Translations under genes and position numbers: made by a program
Assembly: GCA_019694835.1 (NCBI GenBank)
Contig: JAIBBE010000002.1
Location: 165,914-229,913 of the forward strand
DNA length: 64,000 bases
Reading direction: 5' to 3'
Origin: Fimbriimonadaceae bacterium
GTDB taxonomy: Bacteria > Armatimonadota > Fimbriimonadia > Fimbriimonadales > Fimbriimonadaceae
Notes under the pieces: model-generated
What the model was told of the DNA's origin: nothing
Seen by the model: the letters and a program-made list of their open reading frames with translations, nothing else
Database searches by the model: none
In this document: positions 7,616-16,415 of the stretch, one piece after another
Layout: each line of letters starts with the position of its first letter
Numbering within the stretch: position 1 is the stretch's first letter

Positions 7616-10117
7616 ATGTGGCAACGATTTACTGAACGCGCTCGCAAGGTCGTGTTCTACGCTCAGGAAGAGGCACAAAAATTCGGCGAGGGCTACGTCT
7701 CCACCGAACACCTCCTCTTGGGTCTCGTCCGGGAATCGGACAGCGTGGCCGCACGGGTTCTGGAGCGACTCGGCGTCAGCTTGGGTCGCATCCGCGCCGA
7801 AGTTGAAAAGCAGCTTCCCCGCGGCGATGCCCGACCCAGTCAGGATATGACCCTGACGCCACGCGCCAAGCGCGTGATCGACCTCGCCTACGATGAGGCT
7901 CGTAACCTCAATAACAACTACATTGGAACTGAACATCTTCTGCTCGGCCTCATCCGTGAGGGTGATGGCCTGGCAGGTCGCGTCTTGGCGAAGCTCGGGG
8001 TCGAGCTCGAACGAGCACGCCGCGAAGTCATGGCTCTGCAAGATAACGAAACGCAAGCCAAGTCGAGCGGTGGTGCCCGGAGCAGCCCCAGCAGCAGCCA
8101 GAACAAGACGCAGACGCTCGATGAATTCGGTCGCGATCTAACCGAGCTCGCCCGAGAAGGGAAACTCGATCCGGTCGTCGGCAGACAGCAGGAGATCGAG
8201 CGCGTCATGCAGATTTTGACGCGCCGAACCAAAAACAATCCGTGTCTGATCGGTGAGCCGGGCGTTGGAAAGACCGCTATCGCTGAAGGCCTTGCGTTGC
8301 GGATCGTGAGTGGCGACATCCCCGACCTCTTGAAGAACAAGAGAATCGTGGCACTGGACCTGGCAGGTCTTGTCGCTGGAACGAAATATCGCGGCGAATT
8401 CGAAGAGCGAATGAAAAAGGTGATGGAGGAAGTGCGCCGGTCCGAGGGACAGGTCATCCTCTTCATCGACGAGCTTCATACGTTGGTGGGCGCGGGAGCC
8501 GCCGAAGGCGCAATCGACGCCTCCAACATCATGAAGCCGGCTTTGGCCCGTGGCGAACTCCAGTGTGTGGGCGCCACGACCCAAGACGAATTCCGAAAGT
8601 ACATTGAGCGCGATGCCGCCCTCGAGCGCCGGTTCCAGGCCGTTAAGGTCCGCGAACCGAACGAAGAGGAAGCGATCGACATCCTCAAAGGTCTCCGCGA
8701 GCGATATGAAGCGCACCACAACGTGGAGATCACCGATGATGCGATCACGGCCTCGGTGCAGCTTTCGAATCGGTACATCACCGACCGAACGCTGCCCGAC
8801 AAGGCGATCGACTTGATCGACGAAGCCGCTAGCCGCGTGCGTCTGCAGCAGAGCCTGCCGCCGCTCGAAGTGCGCCAGGACAAGGTCAAGCTCAACAAGC
8901 TCAAGGCGGAAATCGACCACTTGATGCGAAAGAGCAGCCACGACGATCACCTGCTCAGGATCCAAGCGGAAAAGGAGGAGCTCGAATCGAGCATCGCCGA
9001 CCGCGAGGAAGAGTGGATGAACGCCGAGAAACCCGAAGCCATCGTCGGCGAGCACGAAATCGCGATGATCGTCCAGTCGTGGACGGGCATCCCCGTCACG
9101 AAGCTGGTCGAAGCCGAGTCGCAGAAGCTGTTGCGCATGGAAGAGGATCTGCACAAGCGGATCATCGGCCAAGCCGACGCAGTCTCCGCGATTTCGCGAG
9201 CGATTCGCCGCGCACGAAGCGGACTCAAGGATCCGAAGCGCCCGATGGGCAGCTTCATCTTCCTTGGCCCGACCGGCGTGGGCAAAACCGAACTCGCGAA
9301 GGCGCTGGCGGCCTATTTGTACGAGAAGGAATCCAACATGGTCCGGATCGATATGTCCGAGTACATGGAGCGATTCAGCGTCTCGCGACTGGTGGGTGCC
9401 CCTCCCGGCTACGTCGGCTACGATGAGGGCGGACAGCTTACCGAACAGGTTCGCCGAAACCCGTACTGCGTCGTGTTGCTCGACGAAATCGAGAAGGCTC
9501 ACCCGGACGTCTTCAACATCCTCCTCCAGATCATGGAAGACGGACAGTTGACGGACAGTCAGGGCCGAACGGTGGACTTCCGCAATACGCTCATCATCAT
9601 GACGTCGAACGTCGGCGTGCGCCCGATCGAAATGGATAAGGCGCTCGGCTTCCGCGACACACGCCAAGACTTCACTGACCCCAAGGTCTACGAGTCCATG
9701 AAGAACAAGATGATGGAGGAGATGAAGAAGCTCTTCCGTCCCGAGTTCCTCAACCGTGTCGACGAAGTCATCGTCTTCCAGCACTTGAAGCGAGAAGAGA
9801 TTCTGCAGATTGTCGATCTCTACCTGAAGCGAGTGAACGAGCAGGCGGACGCCATTGGCATCAAGATCGAACTGAGCGAAGGCGTGAAGGACCTCTTGGT
9901 GGATCAAGGCTACGACCCCAACCTGGGTGCACGCCCCCTCCGCCGAGCAGTCCAGCGCTTCATCGAAGATCCTCTCGCCGAAGAAATGCTCCTCGGCACC
10001 TTCTCCGCCGGTGATGTCATCGTCGCTGACGTGGATGACGACAAGAAGGTCGTCTTCCGCAAGAAGGAGCCCGAAGCAGGACCGAAGAAGAAGGAAAAGG
10101 TCGGCTCGAAGAACTAG
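7616..10117 (+). CDS. clpC: ATP-dependent Clp protease ATPase subunit ClpC
   Basis: Hsp100 unfoldase that feeds proteins to ClpP or refolds aggregates in the cytosol. 833 residues: two Clp_N repeats (1-145; each has a TEHLLLGL motif), AAA-1 with Walker A GEPGVGKT at 213-220 and VILFIDELH, a short coiled ClpC-type middle segment near 415-455, AAA-2 with GPTGVGKT near 550 and [16 protein letters not shown], then a D2-small domain. GGAGG lies 12 nt before the ATG. The usual ctsR/mcsAB partners are absent, so heat-shock control must differ from that of Bacillus. A strong terminator follows. Confidence 0.96.
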   Translation: MWQRFTERARKVVFYAQEEAQKFGEGYVSTEHLLLGLVRESDSVAARVLERLGVSLGRIRAEVEKQLPRGDARPSQDMTLTPRAKRVIDLAYDEARNLNNNYIGTEHLLLGLIREGDGLAGRVLAKLGVELERARREVMALQDNETQAKSSGGARSSPSSSQNKTQTLDEFGRDLTELAREGKLDPVVGRQQEIERVMQILTRRTKNNPCLIGEPGVGKTAIAEGLALRIVSGDIPDLLKNKRIVALDLAGLVAGTKYRGEFEERMKKVMEEVRRSEGQVILFIDELHTLVGAGAAEGAIDASNIMKPALARGELQCVGATTQDEFRKYIERDAALERRFQAVKVREPNEEEAIDILKGLRERYEAHHNVEITDDAITASVQLSNRYITDRTLPDKAIDLIDEAASRVRLQQSLPPLEVRQDKVKLNKLKAEIDHLMRKSSHDDHLLRIQAEKEELESSIADREEEWMNAEKPEAIVGEHEIAMIVQSWTGIPVTKLVEAESQKLLRMEEDLHKRIIGQADAVSAISRAIRRARSGLKDPKRPMGSFIFLGPTGVGKTELAKALAAYLYEKESNMVRIDMSEYMERFSVSRLVGAPPGYVGYDEGGQLTEQVRRNPYCVVLLDEIEKAHPDVFNILLQIMEDGQLTDSQGRTVDFRNTLIIMTSNVGVRPIEMDKALGFRDTRQDFTDPKVYESMKNKMMEEMKKLFRPEFLNRVDEVIVFQHLKREEILQIVDLYLKRVNEQADAIGIKIELSEGVKDLLVDQGYDPNLGARPLRRAVQRFIEDPLAEEMLLGTFSAGDVIVADVDDDKKVVFRKKEPEAGPKKKEKVGSKN

Positions 10118-10139
10118 TTAGTTCTTTGCTGGTCGAGAT

Positions 10140-10180
10140 CGGACGGATAGGACTGATTGGTCTTATCCGTCCGTTTTCAT
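10140..10180 (+). terminator. Rho-independent terminator of clpC
   Basis: CGGACGGATAGGAC pairs with GTCTTATCCGTCCG (one G-T pair) and is followed by TTTTCATT. The T-rich tail overlaps the TTGCTT -35 candidate of the next gene. Confidence 0.85.
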
Positions 10181-10207
10181 TGCTTTGCGCTCAAGTTCAT
10201 CTACAAT
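10180..10207 (+). promoter_or_regulatory. Promoter of the cyclase/STAND regulator
   Basis: TTGCTT (10180-10185), a 16-bp spacer and TACAAT (10202-10207) end 6 nt before the GTG at 10214. No ribosome-binding site fits in between, so the mRNA should be leaderless. Confidence 0.6.
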
Positions 10208-10213
10208 ACACCC

Positions 10214-12841
10214 GTGGCGGAGAAGGCGATTCAGTTTCCTGAGGGCACCATCACGTTCTTCTTCACTGACGTGGAAGGGAGTACCGCCCTGTGGGAGCGG
10301 TACCCCCACATCATGCCAAAGGTCATGCTCCGGCACGACGCCATCGCCGACGAGGTGATCCGGAAGCACAACGGCATCCTGATCCGGCGGCGGGGCGAGG
10401 GCGACAGCCACTTCATCGTCTTCGAGGACGCTACCGCCGCGATAGAAGCCGTCGTCGCCCTTCAGCTTGCCTACATGCGCGAGCCTTGGCCGAGCGAGAC
10501 GCCGATCCGGGTGCGGATGGCGCTCCATACGGGTACGGCGAACTTGCAGGACGAGGACTACCGTGGGGCGGTCGTCAATCGGAGCGCGCGCATCCGCGCC
10601 GTCGCCCACGGCGAGCAGATCGTCATTTCGGCGGCGACCAAGTCTGTGGCCAACCTGCCCGACGACTCACCAATTGACTTCCGGTACATGGGAGCCCATC
10701 GACTGAAGGACTTGGCCGAGCCGGTGGAGCTTTTCCAGGTCCTCCATCCCGAACTACCCGCTGACTTCCCTGCCCTCAAGTCGCTCGGCTCGTTCGCCAA
10801 CAACCTGCCGGTCATGGTCACGTCGCTCATCGGGCGGGACCGCGAGCTCGGCGAACTACGAGAACTCTTGAAGGCCAATCGTATCGTCACCATCGCAGGT
10901 TCGGGAGGGAGCGGAAAAACGCGACTGGCGATTCACGCGGCTGCGGAGGAGTCGGAGCGGTTTAGTGACGGCGTGTTCTTCATCGACCTCAGCGAAGTCC
11001 GCGACGACGATGCCATCGGACCCTTGATCGCCAAGACCATCGACTTACCACTGGTCGGGGTTCAGTCGCTTGAATCCGCTCTCCTCGATCACCTCGCGAA
11101 CCAGAAGATCCTGCTCGTGTTCGATAACTGCGAGCACGTGGTCGATGCCGCCGCTCGTTGGATCAGACGCATCACTAGCTCCACCAAGGACGTGTCCATC
11201 CTCGCCACCAGCCGCGAGGTGCTCAATGTTCAGGGCGAAGCGGTCTATCGAGTGCCCAGCCTTCGCTTACCGACCGCGAGAACGATCTCGGTGCGAGAAA
11301 TCCTTGAATCCGAAGCGGTTCAGCTCTTTGCCGAACGCGCGCGCATGGTCTCGCCGGGCTTCGAAGTCGGCAACCACGCCGAACGGGTACTCAGCGTCTG
11401 CCGCACCCTCGACGGGATTCCCTTGGCCATCGAACTGGCGGCGGCGCGCGTCCGGGCGATGCCGCTGGAGCAGATCGAGCGGGGCCTCAACGACCGATTC
11501 CGGTTCCTCGGCAGTGGCTCCCGCGAGGCCCTTCCCCGCCAGCAGACCCTTCGCGCGCTCATCGATTGGAGCTATGAGCTTCTCGATCCCCAGGAGCGGC
11601 TGCTGCTGCAGCGGCTCTCGGTGTTTGTGGGTTCGTTCTCGCTTGATGCCATCACGTCGGTCTGCTCAGATGAGTCGCTCGAGACCTACGAGATCTTCGA
11701 CCTCGTCACGCGGCTGGTCGACAAATCCTTGCTGGTGTACGAGTCCCCGCGTTACCGGCTCTTGGAGACTGTTCGGCGCTATGCGTCTGACCGACTCAAC
11801 GAAACCGGTGGGATTGACGCCCTGCTGGATGCCCACCAGCAGTTCTATGCAAACTTGGTTAGCGAGCAAAGTCGATTTTTCGGCAGCGAGCACGGCGATG
11901 CCTTCGAGCAGATCCAGACTGATTACGCCAACATTCGCTCCACGATGGAGGTCGGGCGGCTGACCGATGCGCGTGTCCAATCTGCTCTGCAGACAGGTCG
12001 CGACTTGACCTTGTTTTGGTACAGCAAGGGCCAATATGAAGAGGGCCTCGCCATCCTCTTACCGCTGGCCCAACGTGCACGCGAAATCAGCGATCGGGAC
12101 GCCACCGCAAGCCTCCTGAACTCTGCCTCGACGATGGCACGGCAGCGCGGCGACCTCGATTCGGGGGAGCGGTTCTTGCTCGAGAGTCTGGAGTATCGGG
12201 CGGAGGACGACTTCGTGGGTCGTGCGGCGGCTCTGACTAATCTGGCCTCTATTCACCTGATGCGGGGTCAGAACGCCGAGGCAATTGGCCACCTGCGCGA
12301 CGCGATGAGCCTCGCCGAACAGGCGGGGGACGATGCCACCAGGCTCAGGTGCCACATCATCCTTGGGAACGCTCAGCAGCAGCAAGGCGACCTGGAATCT
12401 GCGCGCTGCGAAATCCAGAAGGCGGTCGATCTTGCCAAGGCCCGGCGCGATCATCTCATGCTGTCGTTCGCCCTCAACAACCTCGCGAACATCGCCTTGA
12501 AATCGGGAGATCTACACGAAGCCGAGCCGCTGTTCCGCGAGACTATCGAGCGGGCCTACGTGGCGCATCAGATCCCGCTCATCGAAGCCAGCGTCCGTCA
12601 GCTTGCTCAAGTTTGGATGCTGCAGGGACTGCCCGAACCGGCGGCCATGCTGGAGGGCGTCGCCCTTGAGTTGCGAGAGGCTCACGCGATGCCGCTTTCG
12701 CCCGCTGACCGCATCGAATACGAGACCGCCCAGGATCAACTGAAGAAGACACTTGGCACCACCTACGGAGCAGCAATCGCCAAGGGCAGGTCACTGTCTC
12801 TCGATGCCATTACCGACTATCTGATCAACCCTGGCGGCTGA
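10214..12841 (+). CDS. Class III nucleotide cyclase-STAND ATPase-TPR signalling protein
   Basis: About 875 residues from the GTG at 10214 (VAEKAIQF). The N-terminal cyclase homology domain (10-180) has FFFTDVEGSTALWERYP with the first metal Asp, RRRGEGDSHFIVF with the second, and the YRGAVVNRSARI segment. An NB-ARC/STAND ATPase follows with P-loop GSGGSGKTR near residue 230, LLVFDNCEHV as Walker B, and LDGIPLAIELAAARVRAM (GxPLA). The last 300 residues are TPR helices. This cyclase-ATPase architecture is known from LuxR-like signalling ATPases, but here no DNA-binding HTH is visible. Ligand and output are unknown. Confidence 0.88.
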   Translation: MAEKAIQFPEGTITFFFTDVEGSTALWERYPHIMPKVMLRHDAIADEVIRKHNGILIRRRGEGDSHFIVFEDATAAIEAVVALQLAYMREPWPSETPIRVRMALHTGTANLQDEDYRGAVVNRSARIRAVAHGEQIVISAATKSVANLPDDSPIDFRYMGAHRLKDLAEPVELFQVLHPELPADFPALKSLGSFANNLPVMVTSLIGRDRELGELRELLKANRIVTIAGSGGSGKTRLAIHAAAEESERFSDGVFFIDLSEVRDDDAIGPLIAKTIDLPLVGVQSLESALLDHLANQKILLVFDNCEHVVDAAARWIRRITSSTKDVSILATSREVLNVQGEAVYRVPSLRLPTARTISVREILESEAVQLFAERARMVSPGFEVGNHAERVLSVCRTLDGIPLAIELAAARVRAMPLEQIERGLNDRFRFLGSGSREALPRQQTLRALIDWSYELLDPQERLLLQRLSVFVGSFSLDAITSVCSDESLETYEIFDLVTRLVDKSLLVYESPRYRLLETVRRYASDRLNETGGIDALLDAHQQFYANLVSEQSRFFGSEHGDAFEQIQTDYANIRSTMEVGRLTDARVQSALQTGRDLTLFWYSKGQYEEGLAILLPLAQRAREISDRDATASLLNSASTMARQRGDLDSGERFLLESLEYRAEDDFVGRAAALTNLASIHLMRGQNAEAIGHLRDAMSLAEQAGDDATRLRCHIILGNAQQQQGDLESARCEIQKAVDLAKARRDHLMLSFALNNLANIALKSGDLHEAEPLFRETIERAYVAHQIPLIEASVRQLAQVWMLQGLPEPAAMLEGVALELREAHAMPLSPADRIEYETAQDQLKKTLGTTYGAAIAKGRSLSLDAITDYLINPGG

Positions 12842-12857
12842 TCCAGAAATCTGGCAC

Positions 12858-12863
12858 TATAAT
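12858..12863 (+). promoter_or_regulatory. -10 box TATAAT of the PEP-CTERM gene
   Basis: A perfect TATAAT 33 nt before the ATG at 12897. The leader contains GGGAGGA, so this gene uses a normal ribosome-binding site, unlike many neighbours. Confidence 0.6.
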
Positions 12864-12896
12864 GAATGCACCCTATTCCCACTGGGAGGATGTGTC

Positions 12897-13544
12897 ATGT
12901 TGAAAGGAACTGTCTTAGTCTGTGCTCTCCTCGTCTCGGCAGCGGGTCATGCCGCGCTCTTTTCGGGTAACTCGTCGTTCACCACGATGCCCTTCAGTAC
13001 GATGGGGCCGATCGTCAACAATACTCTCGTCGTCAACGATGGACCGCTTGGATTCACGGTTTCGGGCCAAATCGAGATCATGGTGCCGTCGGGGCAGGTC
13101 GCGGGAACCTTGATCTACTGGGAGGTGGACCGACCGCTCGATCCCACATACGGAAGCGCACCGCTGAACACGACGACGATCCTGACTGGCTTCTCCCAGC
13201 CTCCGACGGGTGGTACCTACGGTCTCACCCTGGGGGAGACGTGGAGCGAGTTCAATCAGTATCCCGGCACTTCCAAATCGCAGATCCCGATCACGCTGAC
13301 CAACGGTGCCGCCATCTGGAATTCGGTCATCGCAACCAGCACCAACTTCCCCTACGTTTCGGCTGCGGGCGCCAACTACGTGCGTCAGCAGTTCTGGATC
13401 GATGGCAGCCAAATCAGCGGCCCCGGTGGCATCTGGCTCATCGACGTGCCTGTCGAGACCCGCGTGACCGTCGTGCCTGAACCGTTGTCGATCGCAGTCT
13501 TCGGCTTGGGACTAGGTGCACTGGCGCGGCGTCGCCGGCCATAG
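12897..13544 (+). CDS. PEP-CTERM sorting-domain exported protein
   Basis: 215 residues with signal peptide (MLKGTVLVCALLVSAAGHA) and a beta-rich, Thr/Gly-rich body. The C-terminus VVPEPLSIAVFGLGLGALARRRRP is a textbook PEP-CTERM: PEP motif, hydrophobic helix, Arg cluster. This tail is recognised and cut by exosortase, which implies an exosortase (EpsH/XrtA-type) gene elsewhere in the genome. Such proteins go to the cell surface or the extracellular matrix. Confidence 0.9.
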   Translation: MLKGTVLVCALLVSAAGHAALFSGNSSFTTMPFSTMGPIVNNTLVVNDGPLGFTVSGQIEIMVPSGQVAGTLIYWEVDRPLDPTYGSAPLNTTTILTGFSQPPTGGTYGLTLGETWSEFNQYPGTSKSQIPITLTNGAAIWNSVIATSTNFPYVSAAGANYVRQQFWIDGSQISGPGGIWLIDVPVETRVTVVPEPLSIAVFGLGLGALARRRRP

Positions 13545-13612
13545 AACCTTTGTGCCCTTGCCTCTCCCCCGATCCCGCCACCGCTCGTGCGGCCCGGCGG
13601 GAGACGAAGGCG

Positions 13613-13915
13613 ATGCTGATCGACGAGTCGCACCTGATTGTCTCGATTCAGCAGTGCTTGTTGTGCGGCCAGGGGTTTCTCAGCATCTTCACCGAACAGA
13701 TTGACTGGCAGGGCGGCGACGATTCGCAAGCGCGGGTTCTTGTCTCGATTGACGCGGATGAAGTAAGACGCCTCGTCGACATGCCCGATGTGACCGAAGA
13801 GGCGCTGCTGAACCCTGGTATGACGCGTCCCATGCTCTGGTGGATTCACCCCAGTGGACAAGAGGCCCGAGTGATGTGGAAGGAAGGTCCGCTGACCATC
13901 CTTCCACACGACTGA
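13613..13915 (+). CDS. Small protein of unknown function with a CxxC pair
   Basis: Not recognised. About 100 residues from the ATG at 13613 (MLIDESHLIVSIQQ), which follows GGGAGACGAAGG; the frame itself is open 63 nt further up. A CLLCGQGF CxxC pair near residue 17 could bind metal or be redox active, but no second pair is present. No signal peptide. It lies between the PEP-CTERM gene and the M28 peptidase, which starts 46 nt downstream with its own promoter. Confidence 0.6.
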   Translation: MLIDESHLIVSIQQCLLCGQGFLSIFTEQIDWQGGDDSQARVLVSIDADEVRRLVDMPDVTEEALLNPGMTRPMLWWIHPSGQEARVMWKEGPLTILPHD

Positions 13916-13948
13916 GCGTTTGCCGCACTACAGCAGAGCCGCAACCAG

Positions 13949-13954
13949 TAGAAT
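13949..13954 (+). promoter_or_regulatory. -10 box of the M28 peptidase gene
   Basis: TAGAAT ends 6 nt before the ATG at 13961 with no Shine-Dalgarno sequence between them, a leaderless geometry. Confidence 0.5.
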
Positions 13955-13960
13955 GGCGGA

Positions 13961-15460
13961 ATGAAGTGTCGCATCGCACTTGCCAGTCTCTTACCGCTCG
14001 CGGCCGCGTGGTCCCCTGCTCAGAGCCAGAAGATGGTCGATCGCATCATCGAGGAAGGGCGTGACCAAAGCCAAGTCGCTTCCCTGCTCTGGCACCTGAC
14101 AAAGAAGATCGGACCCCGCACCACCGGGACGCCGCAACTCGACCAAGCCGACTCTTGGGTCATGAACAAGCTCATCGAGTGGGGTTGCACGAATGTCAAG
14201 TTGGAGCAGTTCGGGGAGTTTCCCGTCGGCTTCCGACGCGGCGACACGCAGAAAGCCACCATGTACATCGCGCCGCCTTATCCTCAAGCAACTTGGAAGT
14301 GGTGGCCGAAGAAGCCATGGGACGGCAGCTTCAAGACAAAGAGTCCCGCATGGCACTGGATCCCGTGGCAGAAAGAAATGGTGTTCTCGACCCCGAACTG
14401 GACCCCAGGCACCGACGGCCCCGTGCGCGGTCCGGCGATCATGATGCCTCAGTCAGTAGCCGAATTCGAAAACGTCAAGCTGAAGCTGAAGAGCGCCTGG
14501 ATCATCGTTCCCGGCGCAACCGGAATGCGCGGAGCACGACCGGGCACCGGAGACATCGATCAGATGCTCGACAGAGCTGGCATCGCGGGCCGTGTCTACA
14601 ATTCGGGTGACACCCTTGTCTGGACCCATGGCCAGCAGAACGTCAATCCGAAGGACCTCCCGAAGCAGGTGATCGTCAACATCACGCGGCCTGACTATAA
14701 GATCATCACTCAGCACCTTGCCGCTGGGCACAATATACAACTCGAATTCAACATTCAGAACCACTGGCTGATGCGGCCATGGCCGGTCTACAACGTCATG
14801 GGCGACATCAAGGGCACCGAGAAGCCCGATGAGTTCGTCATCCTCAGCGCTCACCTCGACAGTTGGAACGGACCGGGATCCGAGGGTGCCAGCGACAACG
14901 GAACCGGCACGATGGTCATGCTCGAAGCCATGCGAATCCTGCGCAAGTCAGGCGTCAGGCCCAAGCGCACCATCCGCCTCGTCCTGTGGGGCGGCGAGGA
15001 GCAAGGACTCCTGGGGTCACGCGATTACGTGAAGAAGCACGAGTCGGAATTGCCCAAGATCAGCGCCGTCTTCAACGACGACGCCGGTTCCAACTATCAG
15101 GGTGGGCTCAACATCCTCAAAGAGTGGCTTCCCTTCTTCTCGCCCCTCGAAGAGAACATCAACCGTGCGTTCCCGGGCATGCCGTTCAAATTGAACGTGG
15201 TCGAGCAGATGTCTCGCGGAGGCGGGGGCAGCGACCACGCGTCTTTTAACGCGGTCGGCGTTCCTGGACTTCACTGGTTCGAGACCGGTCGCCAGAGCTA
15301 CCGATACGTGTGGCACACCCAAAACGACACCTACGAGAACGCCATTCCCGAGTACCTCGTGCAGTCGGCGACAAACAGCGCGCTTGCCGCTTACTACCTG
15401 GCCATGATGCCCGACCTCCTGCCGCGACGCGCGGCCGCTGCTCCGGCAGGCGGGAACTGA
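13961..15460 (+). CDS. Secreted M28-family zinc aminopeptidase
   Basis: 499 residues with signal peptide MKCRIALASLLPLAAAWSPA. A PA-like insert occupies the middle (about 130-260) and the M28 catalytic domain the rest. Zinc ligands are visible in order: SAHLDSW (His, near 294), GASDNGTGT (bridging Asp), WGGEEQG (catalytic Glu plus ligand), FNDDAGSN (Asp) and VWHTQNDTYEN (His). It should release N-terminal amino acids or dipeptides from peptides outside the cytoplasm. It is monocistronic and ended by a strong hairpin. Confidence 0.92.
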   Translation: MKCRIALASLLPLAAAWSPAQSQKMVDRIIEEGRDQSQVASLLWHLTKKIGPRTTGTPQLDQADSWVMNKLIEWGCTNVKLEQFGEFPVGFRRGDTQKATMYIAPPYPQATWKWWPKKPWDGSFKTKSPAWHWIPWQKEMVFSTPNWTPGTDGPVRGPAIMMPQSVAEFENVKLKLKSAWIIVPGATGMRGARPGTGDIDQMLDRAGIAGRVYNSGDTLVWTHGQQNVNPKDLPKQVIVNITRPDYKIITQHLAAGHNIQLEFNIQNHWLMRPWPVYNVMGDIKGTEKPDEFVILSAHLDSWNGPGSEGASDNGTGTMVMLEAMRILRKSGVRPKRTIRLVLWGGEEQGLLGSRDYVKKHESELPKISAVFNDDAGSNYQGGLNILKEWLPFFSPLEENINRAFPGMPFKLNVVEQMSRGGGGSDHASFNAVGVPGLHWFETGRQSYRYVWHTQNDTYENAIPEYLVQSATNSALAAYYLAMMPDLLPRRAAAAPAGGN

Positions 15461-15513
15461 CGTAATCTGGGTGGGGAGGCCGCCGGGCTGGGTGGACGAG
15501 ATGGCGGCTCCCC

Positions 15514-15550
15514 GATCCCCCTCCGTTACCGGAGGGGGATCTATTTATTT
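15514..15550 (+). terminator. Terminator between the M28 gene and the convergent LTxxQ gene
   Basis: GATCCCCCTCC pairs perfectly with GGAGGGGGATC around GTTACC, followed by TATTTATTT on the plus strand. Confidence 0.85.
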
Positions 15551-16268
15551 AGAGACCACCGCCGCCACCACGGCCACCACGACCGCCACCGCCAGGACCA
15601 CCGCCTCCAGGTCCGCCAGGTCCTCCAGGACCGCCGGGACCACGTCGGGGGAACGTGAATGCGGCACCCTTCATGCTCGACCACTCAGTCTTCTGAGCGG
15701 CGGTCAGCACCGCGAGCACCTTGCGCTCGACTTCCTGGCGTTGCTGGTCCATTTGCTCCGGAGTCGGTGGCGGCGTGCCAGGCTCCGGTCGCGGAGGACG
15801 GTTGTTCTCCAAGATGGTCCGGATCTGGCTCTTCTGGTCCGCGCTTAGGCCGAGCTCAGAAGCCACTTCCTCGCGAAGGATCGCGTGGACGCCTTCTGCC
15901 TGGAGCTCAAGCTGGAGCAGTCGGGCGAACTGGGTCGAACTCAACTTTGCCCTGAGCGCGGTGTGAATGCGCTCGACCATGCCTCGTCCGTCGCCAGGAT
16001 TCGGAGGCGGAGAACCCGGCTCCGGTCGCGGGGGACGATTGGCTTCCATGATCACCCGAACGTCGTTCTTCTGGGTGTCGGTCAGCTGAAGCTCCGTCTG
16101 CACCTCGGGGATCATGATGATCGCGGGTCCGCCTTGCGGTCGCCCGGGACCACCCGGTCCGCCAGGTCCACCCTGGCCGCCTCCGCGAGGAGGGCCGCCC
16201 TGGGCGAGAGCGAGAGATGTGACGGCGAGGGCCATCAGTGTCGTCAGCATTCGAGATTTCGTGTTCAT
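15549..16268 (-). CDS. Secreted Gly/Pro-rich LTxxQ-type protein with internal duplication
   Basis: 239 residues with signal peptide ending at SLALAQ. Two homologous halves each contain an LTxxQ-like helix (LQLTDTQKNDVRVIM near 60; LGLSADQKSQIRTIL near 140), followed by NRPPRPEPGSPPP/NRPPRPEPGTPPP and a further helix. Gly-Gly-Pro tracts flank both ends, and the C-terminal 35 residues are almost only Gly, Pro and Arg. Helices of this sort occur in Spy/CpxP-like periplasmic chaperones; whether this protein acts so is unknown. Confidence 0.8.
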   Translation of the reverse strand: MNTKSRMLTTLMALAVTSLALAQGGPPRGGGQGGPGGPGGPGRPQGGPAIIMIPEVQTELQLTDTQKNDVRVIMEANRPPRPEPGSPPPNPGDGRGMVERIHTALRAKLSSTQFARLLQLELQAEGVHAILREEVASELGLSADQKSQIRTILENNRPPRPEPGTPPPTPEQMDQQRQEVERKVLAVLTAAQKTEWSSMKGAAFTFPRRGPGGPGGPGGPGGGGPGGGGRGGRGGGGGL

Positions 16269-16415
16269 GTTTCACCTCGGTCGGGCTTCTTTTCCAACCC
16301 TTCCGAGGATCATGTTAGGACAACCGTATTTGGATCGTATTTGGGCGATCGAAAATTTCTGTGTTATCGGGCAATGCTCGAACCAATAAGCAATCCAACT
16401 CTGAGAACGAAGGCC

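Noticed and set aside
8138..9907. 589-codon minus-strand ORF inside clpC
   Set aside because: Shadow of the highly conserved clpC frame in GC-rich DNA.
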